DNA of 64,000 nt, from NCBI RefSeq assembly GCF_000711885.1, contig NZ_KL543995.1:120010-184009 (forward strand), written 5' to 3'. Below the pieces are notes generated by a model. It was given only the letters and a program-made list of their open reading frames with translations. It made no database searches and was not told where the DNA came from. Origin of the DNA: Chromobacterium haemolyticum DSM 19808 (GTDB lineage Bacteria > Pseudomonadota > Gammaproteobacteria > Burkholderiales > Chromobacteriaceae). Each line of letters opens with the position of its first letter. The stretch's first letter is position 1. Positions 35,760 through 46,478 of the stretch are shown here, piece after piece. Both the position numbers and the translations under genes were made by a program.

Positions 35760-38700
35760 TCCTCGGCTCCGCGGTTCAGCGCGGCGCGCGCGGGCCGCCA
35801 GCGGCGGCACCACAGCCGGAAGCGGTCCAGATACAGGTAAACGACGGGGGTGGTGTACAGGGTCAGCAGTTGGCTGAGCAGCAGGCCGCCAACGATGGAG
35901 ATGCCCAACGGAGTGCGCAGCTCGGCGCCGTCGCCGCGGCCCAGAGCAAGCGGCAGCGCGCCGAACAGCGCGGCCAGCGTGGTCATCATGATGGGGCGGA
36001 AGCGCAGCAGGCAGGCCTGGCGTATCGCCTGTTCCGGCGTTTGTCCCTGTTCGCGCTCGGCGCTGAGCGCGAAGTCTATCATCATGATGGCGTTCTTTTT
36101 GACGATGCCGATCAGGAGCAGCACGCCTATCAGCGCGATGACATTGAATTCGCCGCCGGTGGCGATGATGGCGAGCAGGGCGCCGACGCCGGCCGAGGGC
36201 AGGGTGGAGAGAATGGTGACGGGATGCACCACGCTTTCGTAGAGCATGCCCAGCACGATGTAGACGGCGATCAGCGCGGCCAGGATCAGCAGCGGCTGGC
36301 TGTCCAGCGAGGCCTGGAAGGTTTTGGCGCTGCCCTGGAAGCTGCCGTGGATGCTGCTGGGCAGGCCGACGCCGGCCAGCGCCTGGTTGATGGCGTCGGT
36401 GGCGTCGGACAGCGCGGCGCCCGGCGGCAGGTTGAAGGAGACGGTGGCGGCGGCGAACTGGCTTTGGTGGTTGACCGACAGCGCGGTGTTGCCGGGCGCC
36501 CAGCGGGCGACGGCGGACAGCGGGGTGGGCTGGCCTCCCGGCGTTTGCAGGAAGATGCTGTCCAACCCGTCCGGCCCTTGCCAATATTGCGGAGCCACTT
36601 CCATCACCACGCGGTATTGGTTGAGCGCGTTGTAGATGGTGGAGACCTGGCGCTGGCCGAAGGCGTCGTTGAGCGCGGCGTCCACCTGGGCTTGGGTCAG
36701 GCCCAGCCGCGCCATGGCGTCGCGGTCGAAGACCAGCGTGGTTTGCAGGCCTTTGACTTCCTGGTCGGTGTTGACGTCGGCCAACATGGGCAGCTTCATC
36801 AGCGCTTGCTGGACTTTGGGCGTCCATTCGCGCAATTGGGTCAGATCGTCGCCTTGCAGGGTGTATTGGTACTGGGCGTTGCTGGCGCGGCCGCCGATGC
36901 GGATGTCCTGCACCGCCTGCAGGAAGAGCTGGGCGCCGGGTTCGCGCGCCAGGGTTTTGCGCAGGCGGGCGATGACTTGGTCCGAGCTTTCCTTGCGTTG
37001 GCTCAGCGGTTTGAGGCTGACGAACATATTGGCGCTGTTGCGCTGGCCGCCGCCGGTGAAGCCGAGCACGGTGTCCACCGCCGGGTCACGGCTCACCACG
37101 GTGATGAAGCGCTGCAGCTTTTGCTGCATGGCCTGGAAGGAGATGTTCTGGTCCGCGCGTATCATGCCGTTGAGCCGCCCGGTGTCCTGTTGCGGGAAGA
37201 AGCCCTTGGGCACCGCCAGGTAGAGGTAGACGTTGAGGCCTATGGTGGCGGCCAGGATCAGCATCATCAGCGGGCCGTGGCGCAAGGCCCAGTCCAGGCT
37301 GCGGCGGTAGCCGTCCAGCATGGCGTCGAAGACGCGCTCGCTCCATTGAAACAGCTGGCCGGGCGGCCGTTCTTCGCGCGGTTTGAGCCAGCGCGCGCAG
37401 AGCATGGGCGTGGTGGTCAGCGAGACCAGCAGGGATACCAGGATGGCCACGGACAGGGTGACGGCGAATTCGCGGAACAGCCGGCCGATGACGCCGCCCA
37501 TCAGCAGGATGGGGAGGAAGACGGCGATCAGCGAGACGCTCATGGACAGCACGGTGAAGCCGACTTCGCGCGCGCCGCGCAAGGCGGCCTGCATCGGTTT
37601 CATGCCGCCTTCGATGTGGCGGGCGATGTTTTCCAGCACCACGATGGTGTCGTCGACGACGAAGCCGGTGGCGATGGTCAGCGCCATCAGGCTGAGATTG
37701 TTGAGAGAGAAGCCGGCCAGATACATCACGGCGAAGGCGCCCACCAGCGATACCGGCACGGTGATGGCGGGGATGGCGGTGGCGCGGCCGTTGCGCAGGA
37801 ACAGGAAAACCACCAGGATCACCAGGGCCACCGAGATCAGCAGCGAACGCTCCACTTCCCGCAGCGAGGCGCGGATGGTGGGGCTGCGGTCCATCACCAC
37901 TTGCATCTTGATGGCGGCGGGGATGGAGGCTTGCAGCTGCGGCAGCAGCGCCTTGACCCGGTCTATGGTTTCGATGATGTTGGCGCCGGGCTGGCGGAAC
38001 AGCATCAGCATCACCGCCGGCTGCTGGCCCAGGAGGCCGGCGTTGCGCAGGTCCACTACGGAATCCTTGACCTCGGCCACGTCGGCGATGCGCACCGCGG
38101 CGCCGTCTTTGTAGCTGACGATCAACGGCAGGTAGTCGCTGGCCTTGGTGGCTTGGTCGTTGGCCTGCACCTGCCAGTGTCGTTCGTCGTTTTCCAGAAA
38201 GCCCTTGGGCCGGTTGGCGTTGGTGCCGGCGATGGCGGCGCGCACGGTTTCCATGCCGATGCCGTAATGATTGAGCTGGCGCGGGTTCAGCTCCACCCGT
38301 ACCGCCGGCTGCGCGCCGCCGCCCACGTTGACGTCGCCTATGCCCTCCACCTGGGCCAGCTTCTGGCCGAGGATGGTGTCGGCTGCGTCGTACATTTGGC
38401 CGCGGCTCAGGCTGTCCGAGGTCAGCGCGATGATCATGATGGGCGCGTCGGCGGGGTTGACCTTGCGGTAGGTGGGGTTGGACGGCATGCCGGTGGGCAG
38501 CAGGGAGCGCGCGGCGTTGATGGCGGCCTGCACGTCGCGCGCGGCGCCGTCGATGTCGCGGTCCAGCTCAAACTGCAAGGTGACGCGGGTGGACCCCAGC
38601 GAGCTGGACGAGGTCATTTCCGTGACGCCGGCGATGCGGCCCAGCGCTCGTTCCAGCGGAGTGGCCACGGTGGCGGCCATGGTTTCCGGGCTGGCGCCGG

Positions 38701-38854
38701 GCAGGCGCGCGCTGACGGAGATGGTGGGGAAATCCACTTGCGGCAGCGGCGACACCGGCAGCAGCTTGAAGGCCAGCAAGCCGGCCAGCAGGATGGCCAG
38801 GGTCAGCAGGGTGGTGGCCACCGGGCGGCGGATGAAGGGGGCGGAGGGGATCAT
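35756..38854 (-). CDS. RND efflux transporter subunit, MdtC-like
   Basis: A 1032-residue inner-membrane proton-driven pump with 12 membrane spans and two large periplasmic loops. The proton-relay aspartates Asp401-Asp402 lie in [18 protein letters not shown] in TM4. RND signatures include [14 protein letters not shown] and the [15 protein letters not shown] segment. The paired, non-identical neighbouring permease indicates a MdtB/MdtC-type heteromultimer. Its start overlaps the preceding permease by four bases and its end overlaps the outer-membrane factor. Confidence 0.94.
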   Translation of the reverse strand: MIPSAPFIRRPVATTLLTLAILLAGLLAFKLLPVSPLPQVDFPTISVSARLPGASPETMAATVATPLERALGRIAGVTEMTSSSSLGSTRVTLQFELDRDIDGAARDVQAAINAARSLLPTGMPSNPTYRKVNPADAPIMIIALTSDSLSRGQMYDAADTILGQKLAQVEGIGDVNVGGGAQPAVRVELNPRQLNHYGIGMETVRAAIAGTNANRPKGFLENDERHWQVQANDQATKASDYLPLIVSYKDGAAVRIADVAEVKDSVVDLRNAGLLGQQPAVMLMLFRQPGANIIETIDRVKALLPQLQASIPAAIKMQVVMDRSPTIRASLREVERSLLISVALVILVVFLFLRNGRATAIPAITVPVSLVGAFAVMYLAGFSLNNLSLMALTIATGFVVDDTIVVLENIARHIEGGMKPMQAALRGAREVGFTVLSMSVSLIAVFLPILLMGGVIGRLFREFAVTLSVAILVSLLVSLTTTPMLCARWLKPREERPPGQLFQWSERVFDAMLDGYRRSLDWALRHGPLMMLILAATIGLNVYLYLAVPKGFFPQQDTGRLNGMIRADQNISFQAMQQKLQRFITVVSRDPAVDTVLGFTGGGQRNSANMFVSLKPLSQRKESSDQVIARLRKTLAREPGAQLFLQAVQDIRIGGRASNAQYQYTLQGDDLTQLREWTPKVQQALMKLPMLADVNTDQEVKGLQTTLVFDRDAMARLGLTQAQVDAALNDAFGQRQVSTIYNALNQYRVVMEVAPQYWQGPDGLDSIFLQTPGGQPTPLSAVARWAPGNTALSVNHQSQFAAATVSFNLPPGAALSDATDAINQALAGVGLPSSIHGSFQGSAKTFQASLDSQPLLILAALIAVYIVLGMLYESVVHPVTILSTLPSAGVGALLAIIATGGEFNVIALIGVLLLIGIVKKNAIMMIDFALSAEREQGQTPEQAIRQACLLRFRPIMMTTLAALFGALPLALGRGDGAELRTPLGISIVGGLLLSQLLTLYTTPVVYLYLDRFRLWCRRWRPARAALNRGAEE

Positions 38855-41800
38855 GCCTCGCCCTCGGCGCTCAGTGCCGGCTTGGCCTTGCGGCGGAGGC
38901 GGCGCGCCAGCCGGTCAAAGGCCAGGTAGATCACCGGGGTGGTGAACAGGGTGAGCACTTGGCTGAGCAGCAGGCCGCCCACCATGGCCACGCCCAGCGG
39001 CTGGCGCAGCTCTGAGCCCATGCCGCCGCCCAGCATCAGCGGCAACGCGCCCAGCAGCGCGGCCATGGTGGTCATCAGGATGGGGCGGAAGCGCAGCAGG
39101 CAGGCCTGGTAGATGGCGTCGCGCGGGCTCATGCCGTGTTCGCGTTCGGCTTCCAGCGCGAAATCTATCATCATGATGGCGTTTTTCTTGACGATGCCGA
39201 TCAACAGAATGATGCCGATGATGGCGATCACCGACAGATCGTTGCCGGACAAGAGCAGAGCCAGCAACGCGCCGATGCCGGCCGAGGGCAGGGTGGAGAG
39301 AATCGTGATGGGATGAATATAGCTTTCGTACAGCACGCCCAGCACGATGTACATGGTGACGATGGCGGCCAGGATCAGCCACAGAGTGTTGGACAGCGAG
39401 GCCTGGAAGGCCAGTGCCGCGCCCTGGAACTTGGTGTCTATGCTGGCCGGCAGGCCCAGCTCGGCCTCTGCCTGGCGGATGGCGTCCACCGCCGCGCCCA
39501 GCGAGGCCCCGGGGGCCAGGTTGAAGGACACGGTGGCGGTGGGGAATTGCCCCAGGTGGTTGATGGCGAGCGCGGCGGGGCGCTCCTCTATGCTGGCCAC
39601 CGCGTCCAACGGCACCGGGCCGCCGTTGGCGGTGGGCACGTACAGGCTTTTCAGCGACAGCGGGTCTTTCTGGTGCTGAGGGTCCACTTCCAGCACCACG
39701 CGGTATTGGTTGGTCTGGGTGAAAATGGTGGAGATCAGCCGCTGGCCGAAGGCGTCGTACAGCGCGTTGTCGATGGCGGCGGTGCTGACGCCCAGCCGCG
39801 CGGCGGTGTCGCGGTTGATGTTGACGTAGGCCTGCAGGCCCTTGTCTTGCAAGTCGCTGGCCACGTCGGCCAGCTGCGGCAGCCGGCGCAGCTTTTCCAC
39901 CAGTTTGGGCGTCCAGGCGGACAGGTCCTCGGCGCTGGTGGCTTGCAGCGTGAACTGGTACTGGGTGCGGCTGACGCGGGAATCTATGGTCAGGTCCTGC
40001 ACCGGCTGCAGATAGAGCGCCATGCCCGGCACCGCGTCGGCCTGGTGTTGCAGCCTGCTCAGCACGGTGCGGATATCGTCGCGCTGTTCCTTGGGTTTGA
40101 GGTTGATCAGCAGCCTGCCGTTGTTGAGCGCGGCGTTATTGCCGTCCACGCCGATGAAGGAGGACAGGCTGTCCACCGCCGGGTCTTTGAGCAGCTGCTG
40201 CGCCAATGCTTCCTGCTTGCGCGCCATGGCGCTGAAGGAGATGGACTGCGAGGCCTCGCTGACGCCCTGGATGGCGCCGGTGTCTTGCAGCGGAAAGAAG
40301 CCTTTGGGCATGGCCAGATAGAGCGCGGCGGTCAGCGCCACGGTGGCCAGCGCCACCAGCAGGGTGAGCGTCTGCCGCTCCAGCACCCAGGTCAGCATGC
40401 GGCCGTAGCGGGCGATCACACGGTCGAAGAAGCGGCCGCTGGCGTGGTAGAAGCGGCCTTGCTTGTCTTCCGGCACGTGTTTGAGCAGGCGCGCGCACAT
40501 CATCGGCGTCAGCGTCAGCGAGATGAAAGCCGAGATCAGGATGGACACCGCCAGGGTGACGGCGAATTCGCGGAACAGCCGGCCCACCACGTCGCCCATG
40601 AACAGGAGCGGAATCAGCACGGCGATCAGCGAGATGGTCAGCGAGATGATGGTGAAGCCTATCTGCTTGGAGCCCTTGAGCGCCGCGGCCATCGGCGTTT
40701 CGCCGTCTTCGATGTAACGCGCGATGTTTTCTATCATCACGATGGCGTCGTCCACGACGAAGCCGGTGGCGATGGTCAGCGCCATCAAGGTGAGGTTGTT
40801 GATGGAGAAACCGGCCAGGTACATCACGCCGAAGGTGCCCACCAGGGACAGCGGCACCGCCACCGCGGGGATGACAGTGGCCGGCACATTGCGCAAAAAC
40901 AGGAAGATCACCATCACCACCAGGGCGATGGCCAGCATCAGTTCGAACTCCACGTCCGCCACCGAGGCGCGTATGGTCACGGTTCGGTCGCTCAGCACCT
41001 TGACGTCCACCGCGCCGGGCAGGGTGTCGCTTAGCTGCGGCAGCAGGCTCTTGATGCGGTCAGCCACCTGGATCACGTTGGCGCCGGGCTGGCGCTGCAC
41101 ATTGAGAATGATGGCGGGAGTGGCGCCGGCCCAGGCGGCCAGGCGGATGTTTTCCGCCGAATCCACCACTTGGGCCACGTCGGACAAGCGGATGGGCGCG
41201 CCGTTGCGGTAGGCGATGATGACGCCGCGGTATTCATCGGCGGATTTGAGCTGATCGTTGCCGTCTATGGTGGAGGCCTGGTGCGGGCCATCGAAGCTGC
41301 CCTTGGCCTGGTTGACGTTGGCGCTGGCGATGGCCGTGCGCACGTCTTCCAGCGTCAGGCCCAGCGAGGCCAGCTGGCGCGGATTGGTCTGGATGCGCAC
41401 CGCCGGGCGCTGGCCGCCGCTGATGCTGACCAGGCCCACGCCGGGCACTTGCGACAGCTTCTGCGCCAGCCGGGTGTCGACCAGGTCTTCCAGCTTGGTC
41501 AGTTGCAGCGTGGGCGAGGTGACGGCAATGGTCATGATGGGGGTGTCCGCCGGATTGACCTTGCTGTACACCGGTGGATTGGGCAGGTCGGACGGCAACA
41601 GGTTGCCGGCGGCGTTGATGGCCGCCTGCACTTCTTGTTCGGCCACATCCAGGCTGAGTTCCAGGCCGAACTGCAGTGTGATCACCGAGGCCCCACCGGA
41701 ACTGGTGGACGACATCTGCGACAAGCCGGGCATCTGGCCAAACTGGCGTTCCAGCGGAGCGGTGATGGAGGAGGTGATCACTTCCGGGCTGGCGCCTGGG

Positions 41801-41952
41801 TATTGGGTGACCACCTGGATGGTGGGGTAGTCCACCTCCGGCAGGGCGGACACCGCCAGCATGCGCCAGGCGGCTAGGCCGGTAAGCAGAATGGCCACCA
41901 TCAGCAAGGTGGTGGCCACCGGCCGCAAAATGAACAGGCGCGAGGGATTCAT
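38851..41952 (-). CDS. RND efflux transporter subunit, MdtB-like
   Basis: A 1033-residue RND permease. It carries Asp401-Asp402 in [16 protein letters not shown] and the N-terminal [20 protein letters not shown], close to MdtB. It should assemble with the MdtC-like subunit, the adaptor and the outer-membrane factor to export amphiphilic compounds. GGAG lies 7 bp before the ATG, and the adaptor ends 15 bp upstream. Confidence 0.94.
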   Translation of the reverse strand: MNPSRLFILRPVATTLLMVAILLTGLAAWRMLAVSALPEVDYPTIQVVTQYPGASPEVITSSITAPLERQFGQMPGLSQMSSTSSGGASVITLQFGLELSLDVAEQEVQAAINAAGNLLPSDLPNPPVYSKVNPADTPIMTIAVTSPTLQLTKLEDLVDTRLAQKLSQVPGVGLVSISGGQRPAVRIQTNPRQLASLGLTLEDVRTAIASANVNQAKGSFDGPHQASTIDGNDQLKSADEYRGVIIAYRNGAPIRLSDVAQVVDSAENIRLAAWAGATPAIILNVQRQPGANVIQVADRIKSLLPQLSDTLPGAVDVKVLSDRTVTIRASVADVEFELMLAIALVVMVIFLFLRNVPATVIPAVAVPLSLVGTFGVMYLAGFSINNLTLMALTIATGFVVDDAIVMIENIARYIEDGETPMAAALKGSKQIGFTIISLTISLIAVLIPLLFMGDVVGRLFREFAVTLAVSILISAFISLTLTPMMCARLLKHVPEDKQGRFYHASGRFFDRVIARYGRMLTWVLERQTLTLLVALATVALTAALYLAMPKGFFPLQDTGAIQGVSEASQSISFSAMARKQEALAQQLLKDPAVDSLSSFIGVDGNNAALNNGRLLINLKPKEQRDDIRTVLSRLQHQADAVPGMALYLQPVQDLTIDSRVSRTQYQFTLQATSAEDLSAWTPKLVEKLRRLPQLADVASDLQDKGLQAYVNINRDTAARLGVSTAAIDNALYDAFGQRLISTIFTQTNQYRVVLEVDPQHQKDPLSLKSLYVPTANGGPVPLDAVASIEERPAALAINHLGQFPTATVSFNLAPGASLGAAVDAIRQAEAELGLPASIDTKFQGAALAFQASLSNTLWLILAAIVTMYIVLGVLYESYIHPITILSTLPSAGIGALLALLLSGNDLSVIAIIGIILLIGIVKKNAIMMIDFALEAEREHGMSPRDAIYQACLLRFRPILMTTMAALLGALPLMLGGGMGSELRQPLGVAMVGGLLLSQVLTLFTTPVIYLAFDRLARRLRRKAKPALSAEGEA

Positions 41953-41967
41953 GCCGTTTCTCCGCGC

Positions 41968-43218
41968 TTATTGCGCCGCCGAGGCGCGGCGTTTGCCGGC
42001 CGCGCCGCTGCCGTCGCGTTTGTGGCGTCCGTTTTTGCCAGCGGCCTGGGCGGCCTGGAGGTTTTGCGCGGCGCGGTCCACCACCGTGACCTTGGCGCCG
42101 TCGCGCAGTTTGTCCAGGCCGTCCACCACCACGCGCTGGCCGGGCTTCAGGCCTTGTTCGATGACGACGATGTCGCCGACGCGCGCGCCGGCGCTCACCT
42201 GGTTCAGGCTCACGCTGCTATCCGCGTTGACGGTATAGACATAGCTGCCCGCCTTGCCCAGCTGCACAGCGGCGGCGGGCACGGTGACGGCGTTTTCCTG
42301 TTCGCCCAGGCTCAGGCGCACATTGACGAATTGATTGGGGAACAGGGCCTCGTCGGCGTTGGCGAAGCGGGCCTTGAGGTTGACGGTGCCGGTGCTGGTG
42401 TTGAGCTGGTTGTCTATGGCCTGCAATTTGCCGTCGGCCAGCTTGTTGCGGTTGTCGCGGTCCCAGGCTTCCACCGCGAGGCCGGCTTGGGCGCGGCTGG
42501 CCCGCAATACCGGCCCCAGGCTGACTTCCGGCACGGAGAACAGCACGTTGATGGGCTGGGTTTGGGTAATCACCACCAAGCCGTTGGCGTCGCTGGCGTG
42601 GACGATGTTGCCCGGGTCCACCTGGCGCAGGCCGGCGCGGCCGGACACCGGCGCGGTGACGCGGCTGTAGCTGAGCTGCAGCCGGGCGTTGTCCACCGCG
42701 CCCTGGTCCAGCTTGACCGTGCCCTGGTACTGGCGTACCAGCGCCGCCTGGGTGTCCACTTGCTGTTTGGCGATGGAGTTCTGTTCCAGCAGTTGGCGGT
42801 AGCGGTTCAGATCCAACTGGGCGTTTTGCAGCAGCGCCTGGTCGCGCAGCAACTGGCCTTCGGCCTGGGCCAGCGCGGCCTGGAATGGCCTCGGGTCCAA
42901 TTCCGCCAGCAACTGGCCTTGTTTGACCGGCTGGCCTTCTTCGAAATGCAATTTGTCCAGCTGGCCGTCCACGCGGCTGCGCACGGTGACGGTGTAAGTG
43001 GAATTGACGGTGCCCAGCGCGCTGATCTGCAAGGGGACGTTCTGCCGCTGCGCGGCGGCCACGCCCACGGCCGCCGGCGGCGCGGCGCGGCGTTGGCCCG
43101 CGGGGTCCGCGGCCGTGTGTTGCCGCCACCACCAGCCGCCCAGCGCGAGCGCGACGATAAGGCCCCAGCACAGCGGAGAGCGGTAAAAAGGGCGGCGAGG
43201 GGCGGCGGATTGGGTCAC
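41968..43218 (-). CDS. RND periplasmic adaptor protein, MdtA-like
   Basis: A membrane-fusion protein linking the RND pump to the outer-membrane channel. The chosen GTG at 43218 has CTGGAG 7 bp upstream and gives 416 residues beginning MTQSAAPRRPFYRS. An in-frame ATG at 43290 adds 24 residues but has no ribosome-binding site. A single N-terminal membrane anchor (about residues 17-31) precedes the lipoyl halves (VRSRVDGQLDKLHFEEGQPV; LSYSRVTAPVSGRAGL), an alpha-hairpin and a beta-barrel (NQFVNVRLSLGEQENAV). The C-terminus is basic (KNGRHKRDGSGAAGKRR), which is unusual. Confidence 0.92.
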   Translation of the reverse strand: MTQSAAPRRPFYRSPLCWGLIVALALGGWWWRQHTAADPAGQRRAAPPAAVGVAAAQRQNVPLQISALGTVNSTYTVTVRSRVDGQLDKLHFEEGQPVKQGQLLAELDPRPFQAALAQAEGQLLRDQALLQNAQLDLNRYRQLLEQNSIAKQQVDTQAALVRQYQGTVKLDQGAVDNARLQLSYSRVTAPVSGRAGLRQVDPGNIVHASDANGLVVITQTQPINVLFSVPEVSLGPVLRASRAQAGLAVEAWDRDNRNKLADGKLQAIDNQLNTSTGTVNLKARFANADEALFPNQFVNVRLSLGEQENAVTVPAAAVQLGKAGSYVYTVNADSSVSLNQVSAGARVGDIVVIEQGLKPGQRVVVDGLDKLRDGAKVTVVDRAAQNLQAAQAAGKNGRHKRDGSGAAGKRRASAAQ

Positions 43219-43333
43219 GGCGGGGCTCCAGGAGTGCGGCGTTGGAGCGGCGAGGGCCGCTCCGGATCGTTCAAAGGCGACCGCCGACATGGATGGGCGG
43301 TGAGGGGCGCCGCAGCAGGCCGAGGGTCGATGC

Positions 43334-44587
43334 TTACGGCATTATGCGCTCCTTGTTTGAACCGGGCTTTGCTTGCGCCGGCGATTGTATGTCGAATTGT
43401 TGCAAGACTTGTCGAAATGTAAGGTGCGGGCGGGTGGCGGCGAAATGCCAGGCCAGTTGTTGCGCGCGCTGGCGATAGGACGGTTTTGACAGCATGCGCC
43501 GCAATAGAGGCGGCAGCCGGCCGGTTTCGATGTGGTGGCGGCGCAGCATGACGCCGGCGCCGTAGGCTTCGATATGCCGCATTGCCAGCAGCTGGTCCAT
43601 ATTGGACGGGATGCCGATCACCGGGCGGCCTTGTTGCAGCGCCTGGTAACTGGTGGGGCTGCCGCCATTGCAAATCACCAGGTCCGCGCGGGCGGCGGCG
43701 GCCTCGCCGGGCAGGAAGTCGGCGCTGAACAGGCCGGAGCGCTGCGGCAGCCGCTGGCGGCGGCCGGTGCTCGCGATGACTTGCAGCCCTTCGCCCAGCA
43801 GTTGATCTATCAGGGTGGGCAGCAGGGCCAGATTGCCGGAGGAACCCAGCGACAGGTAGACGGTGGGGCGGTCTTGCAGTTGCGGCCACCAGTCCGGCAA
43901 CGGGCCGCCCGGCGACCAGGTGACCGGGCCCAGATAGTGGTGGTGGGCGGGCAGCGGGCCCAGCGGCACCAGCTCCGGCGAATCGTAGTACAGCACTTGA
44001 TCGCCGTGGCTCCAGGCTTCGAAGCAATTGGCGAACGGGGCCAGGCCGTAATGGGCTCGGGCGCGGTTGAGCGAGCGCGCCAGCAAGCGGGTGGCCAGCG
44101 GGGTGATCCAGCGCATCAGCGGCGTCATCACGGGCAGGCGGTGCAGATTGATCTTGGCCAGCTCCGGCACCGGCAGCGGCTCCGGCCGGCGGTGGGGGCT
44201 CCAGTAAGCGTTGATCAGGTTGATCAGCGGTTTGCCGGAGAGCGCGGCGCTGATGCCCAGCGAGTGGCGGAAGTCCCCGACGATGATGTCCGGGTCCAGG
44301 CGTTCGATCAGGCGCAATTCTTCTTCGGCGTATGCGATGATTTCCTCGCGGCGGTACAAGGCCTTGCCGTTGTCCACGGCGTGAAGAAAATCTTCGCAGC
44401 TCTTGGTGAGCAGCGGATGGTAATGGATGTCCTGGCGTTGGTAGAGGTAATCGAAGCGCGGCGCGGCGGCCAGATGGATATCGTAGTCCGAGGCGGGCAG
44501 CGCGGCGGCCAGCGTATAGGGGCGGGCGACATGGGCCAGGGTGACGGCCTCGCCGACGAAGAGGATTTTCTGCTTGCGTGGGTTCAT
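43334..44587 (-). CDS. UDP-glycosyltransferase (MGT/UGT, GT-B fold) of the isonitrile operon
   Basis: A 417-residue GT-B glycosyltransferase of the macrolide/UGT-like type. The N-terminal acceptor domain starts KILFVGEAVTLAHVARP. The C-terminal donor-binding domain contains VYLSLGSSGN and the NGGSPTSYQALQQGRP motif, where the usual histidine of HGG is Asn, followed by GIPSNMDQ. It lies 68 bp downstream of the isocyanide synthase-dioxygenase fusion and before the efflux genes. In rhabduscin and byelyankacin pathways a glycosyltransferase attaches a sugar to the hydroxyphenyl vinyl isonitrile; the same role is inferred here. Confidence 0.87.
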   Translation of the reverse strand: MNPRKQKILFVGEAVTLAHVARPYTLAAALPASDYDIHLAAAPRFDYLYQRQDIHYHPLLTKSCEDFLHAVDNGKALYRREEIIAYAEEELRLIERLDPDIIVGDFRHSLGISAALSGKPLINLINAYWSPHRRPEPLPVPELAKINLHRLPVMTPLMRWITPLATRLLARSLNRARAHYGLAPFANCFEAWSHGDQVLYYDSPELVPLGPLPAHHHYLGPVTWSPGGPLPDWWPQLQDRPTVYLSLGSSGNLALLPTLIDQLLGEGLQVIASTGRRQRLPQRSGLFSADFLPGEAAAARADLVICNGGSPTSYQALQQGRPVIGIPSNMDQLLAMRHIEAYGAGVMLRRHHIETGRLPPLLRRMLSKPSYRQRAQQLAWHFAATRPHLTFRQVLQQFDIQSPAQAKPGSNKERIMP

Positions 44588-44655
44588 GGCGGTTCTTGGG
44601 AGATGGGAGAGGGAGGCAAGGCCGTCCGGCGGGGCCGGACGGCGCGGGGCGGGCC

Positions 44656-44711
44656 TTAGAACGTGTTTACGATCTCGCCCTTGCTCGCGAGTCTTTGAAC
44701 CGGTTCTTGGC
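44656..44711. repeat. Dispersed palindromic repeat, copy B (overlaps a coding end)
   Basis: The left arm TTAGAACGTGTTTACGATC plus TCGC, a 7-nt loop ccttgct, and a right arm ending GAACCGGTTCTTGG form an imperfect palindrome. The layout (23-nt arms, 7-nt loop ending gct) matches copy C at 52121. The stop codon of the isocyanide synthase-dioxygenase fusion is the first three bases of this repeat. Confidence 0.6.
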
Positions 44712-46443
44712 CTTTGTGGACCTGGACACGCCACAGTTCGCGTCCGCGCGAGGCGCGTGTCATCGCGCGGCGGCCGTGCAGGCTGTTGTAGTTGTCGATC
44801 AGCACTAGATCGCCGTCGTGCCAGTCGTGCTCAATCAGGTTTTCCGGCGCGTAAGCCCGTTCCAGCAATTCTTGGACCAGGTTGGGGTAGTCGTCGGCGC
44901 GTTCTTCCACGTCGACAAAGAACTTTTGCAGTTCGGAGTTGCTGTTCTCCTGGAAACGCAGCACCGCTTCGCCGGTGTCCGGGTGGGTTTCCACCAGCGG
45001 ATAGACGCGGGCGTCGCCGCCGAAATAGGTGAACTTGGTGTGGTAACGGATTTGCAGCCGCTCCCATTCGGCCAGCGTGGCCGTCGGCACTTGGCGCAGG
45101 ATGTTGCGCGCGTCCACCAGCGTGGTCTGGCCTTCGCCGTGTTGCGGCGCTGTCTTGCAATACAGCGCGAACAGGCTGGCGCTGAAGCGCGGGTTCTTGC
45201 GCACGAACTCATTGTCGGCTGGCAGCATGCTCAAATCCCAGTGCAGCGGCAGCTCCTCGAAGGAGTGGACGAAGCCGTCGGCGTCTTCCTCCGGCTTGAC
45301 CTTGTGCACCGCGCCGAACTGCCAGATGTAAGGGGTGCCGAACTGGGCGCTGAAGTCGATCAGATTGCCCTCGTCCTCCACGGCGAAGCCGCGCAGCGCG
45401 ACGAAGCCGAAGAGCTGAGCCAAGCGGGTCAAGGCCGGGCGCGGCAGCGACAGGCAGTTGGCGCCGGGGCGGCGGTTTTCGATCAACAGGCCGAAGCGGC
45501 CGGCCAGCATGACCGATAGTTCGCAACCTTCCCATTCCGCGCCGGTTTGTTCCAGGTAGAGCCAGGGGTGGCCGGCGAAGCTCACCGCCTTGGCGCGGCG
45601 CGCGTCCTGCGCCTGGCGCTTGGAGACCAGCTCGCCGCGGCCGGCCAGGTTCAGCAGGTAGACGCGGTGCCAGGGCAAGGCCGCCTCGGCTTGGGCCGGC
45701 GACAGGCGGATGGGGAATTTGCCGCCGGGCGAGCCGGATGGGTGGATGGTCAACCGGATGGCTTCCGGGAAGTGTTCGGCCAGCATCGCGTCCAGCGCGA
45801 TGCCGCGCCAGGCCAGGCGCAGCGCTCGTTGCGGCCAGTCTTCGGCCTCGGCGATGCCGCGCGCCGCATTGTCTTCGCGCAGCAGGCCCAGCCATTGCGG
45901 CTGACGTCCGGCCTGGTTTTCCGGCAGCGGCTGGGAGAAGTCCGCGGCCGCGGCGGGCAGGTAGCGGCGCAGCACGCTTTCCGCGCGGTCTCGCTGGCGG
46001 TCGAAGCCGGGCTGGACGCTGGCGTAGTCATGCCAGCGCAGCACCGGGCTGGCGTAGAGCGCGCGCAGCCGGCGGTGGTAGTCGTTGGCCGTGTCGCGCG
46101 GGATGTCCAGCAGGTCGTGGAAGCTCAGGCCGTCGCTGAACAGCTCCAGCGCGCAACCGGCCGGGTAGACGCGGCCGACGGCGCGGCACAGTTGGTCCAG
46201 CTGTTCCAGCGCCGCGTATTCGGCGTAGTCGGGGCGGTCGGACGCGGTTTTGTCGCGGGTGTTGGGGGATTTCAGCGGAAAGCCCGGCAGCAGCAGTTGC
46301 AGCGGCTGTTGCCGGCGCACGAAGCGCTCCACTTGAGCGCTCAGCGCCTGGCGGTAGGACTCAAGCTGCGGGTGGTCCGCATCGCCCTGGAAGGCGTCGA
46401 GCAAAATGGAGACGATGGAAGCGACAAGGGGTTCGTTTTGCAT
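44656..46443 (-). CDS. Isocyanide synthase-like / TauD-PvcB dioxygenase fusion protein
   Basis: A 595-residue bidomain protein. Residues about 1-265 resemble PvcA/IsnA/Dit1 isocyanide synthases (PLQLLLPGFPLKSPN, LELFSDGLSFHDLL, IRLTIHPSGSPGGKFPIRL). Residues about 275-578 form an Fe(II)/2-oxoglutarate dioxygenase of the PvcB type. Its iron ligands are His401-x-Asp403 (LHWDLSM) and probably His556 (NYNSLHGRRAM), with Arg567 for 2-oxoglutarate. The synthase half lacks the K...R.A..Y..IQR..AW helix of the stand-alone enzyme next door, so it may be altered or inactive. The last 17 codons lie inside a dispersed palindromic repeat. It starts 35 bp after the stand-alone synthase. Confidence 0.88.
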   Translation of the reverse strand: MQNEPLVASIVSILLDAFQGDADHPQLESYRQALSAQVERFVRRQQPLQLLLPGFPLKSPNTRDKTASDRPDYAEYAALEQLDQLCRAVGRVYPAGCALELFSDGLSFHDLLDIPRDTANDYHRRLRALYASPVLRWHDYASVQPGFDRQRDRAESVLRRYLPAAAADFSQPLPENQAGRQPQWLGLLREDNAARGIAEAEDWPQRALRLAWRGIALDAMLAEHFPEAIRLTIHPSGSPGGKFPIRLSPAQAEAALPWHRVYLLNLAGRGELVSKRQAQDARRAKAVSFAGHPWLYLEQTGAEWEGCELSVMLAGRFGLLIENRRPGANCLSLPRPALTRLAQLFGFVALRGFAVEDEGNLIDFSAQFGTPYIWQFGAVHKVKPEEDADGFVHSFEELPLHWDLSMLPADNEFVRKNPRFSASLFALYCKTAPQHGEGQTTLVDARNILRQVPTATLAEWERLQIRYHTKFTYFGGDARVYPLVETHPDTGEAVLRFQENSNSELQKFFVDVEERADDYPNLVQELLERAYAPENLIEHDWHDGDLVLIDNYNSLHGRRAMTRASRGRELWRVQVHKGQEPVQRLASKGEIVNTF

Positions 46444-46478
46444 GGCGATACTCGAGATGAACAATAAGGGGAGGGGCT

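Noticed and set aside
35741-38929. A 1062-codon plus-strand open frame opposite the MdtC-like gene
   Set aside because: A Gly/His/Gln-rich antisense artefact of high GC coding DNA. The same applies to the long plus-strand frames opposite the MdtB-like and adaptor genes.
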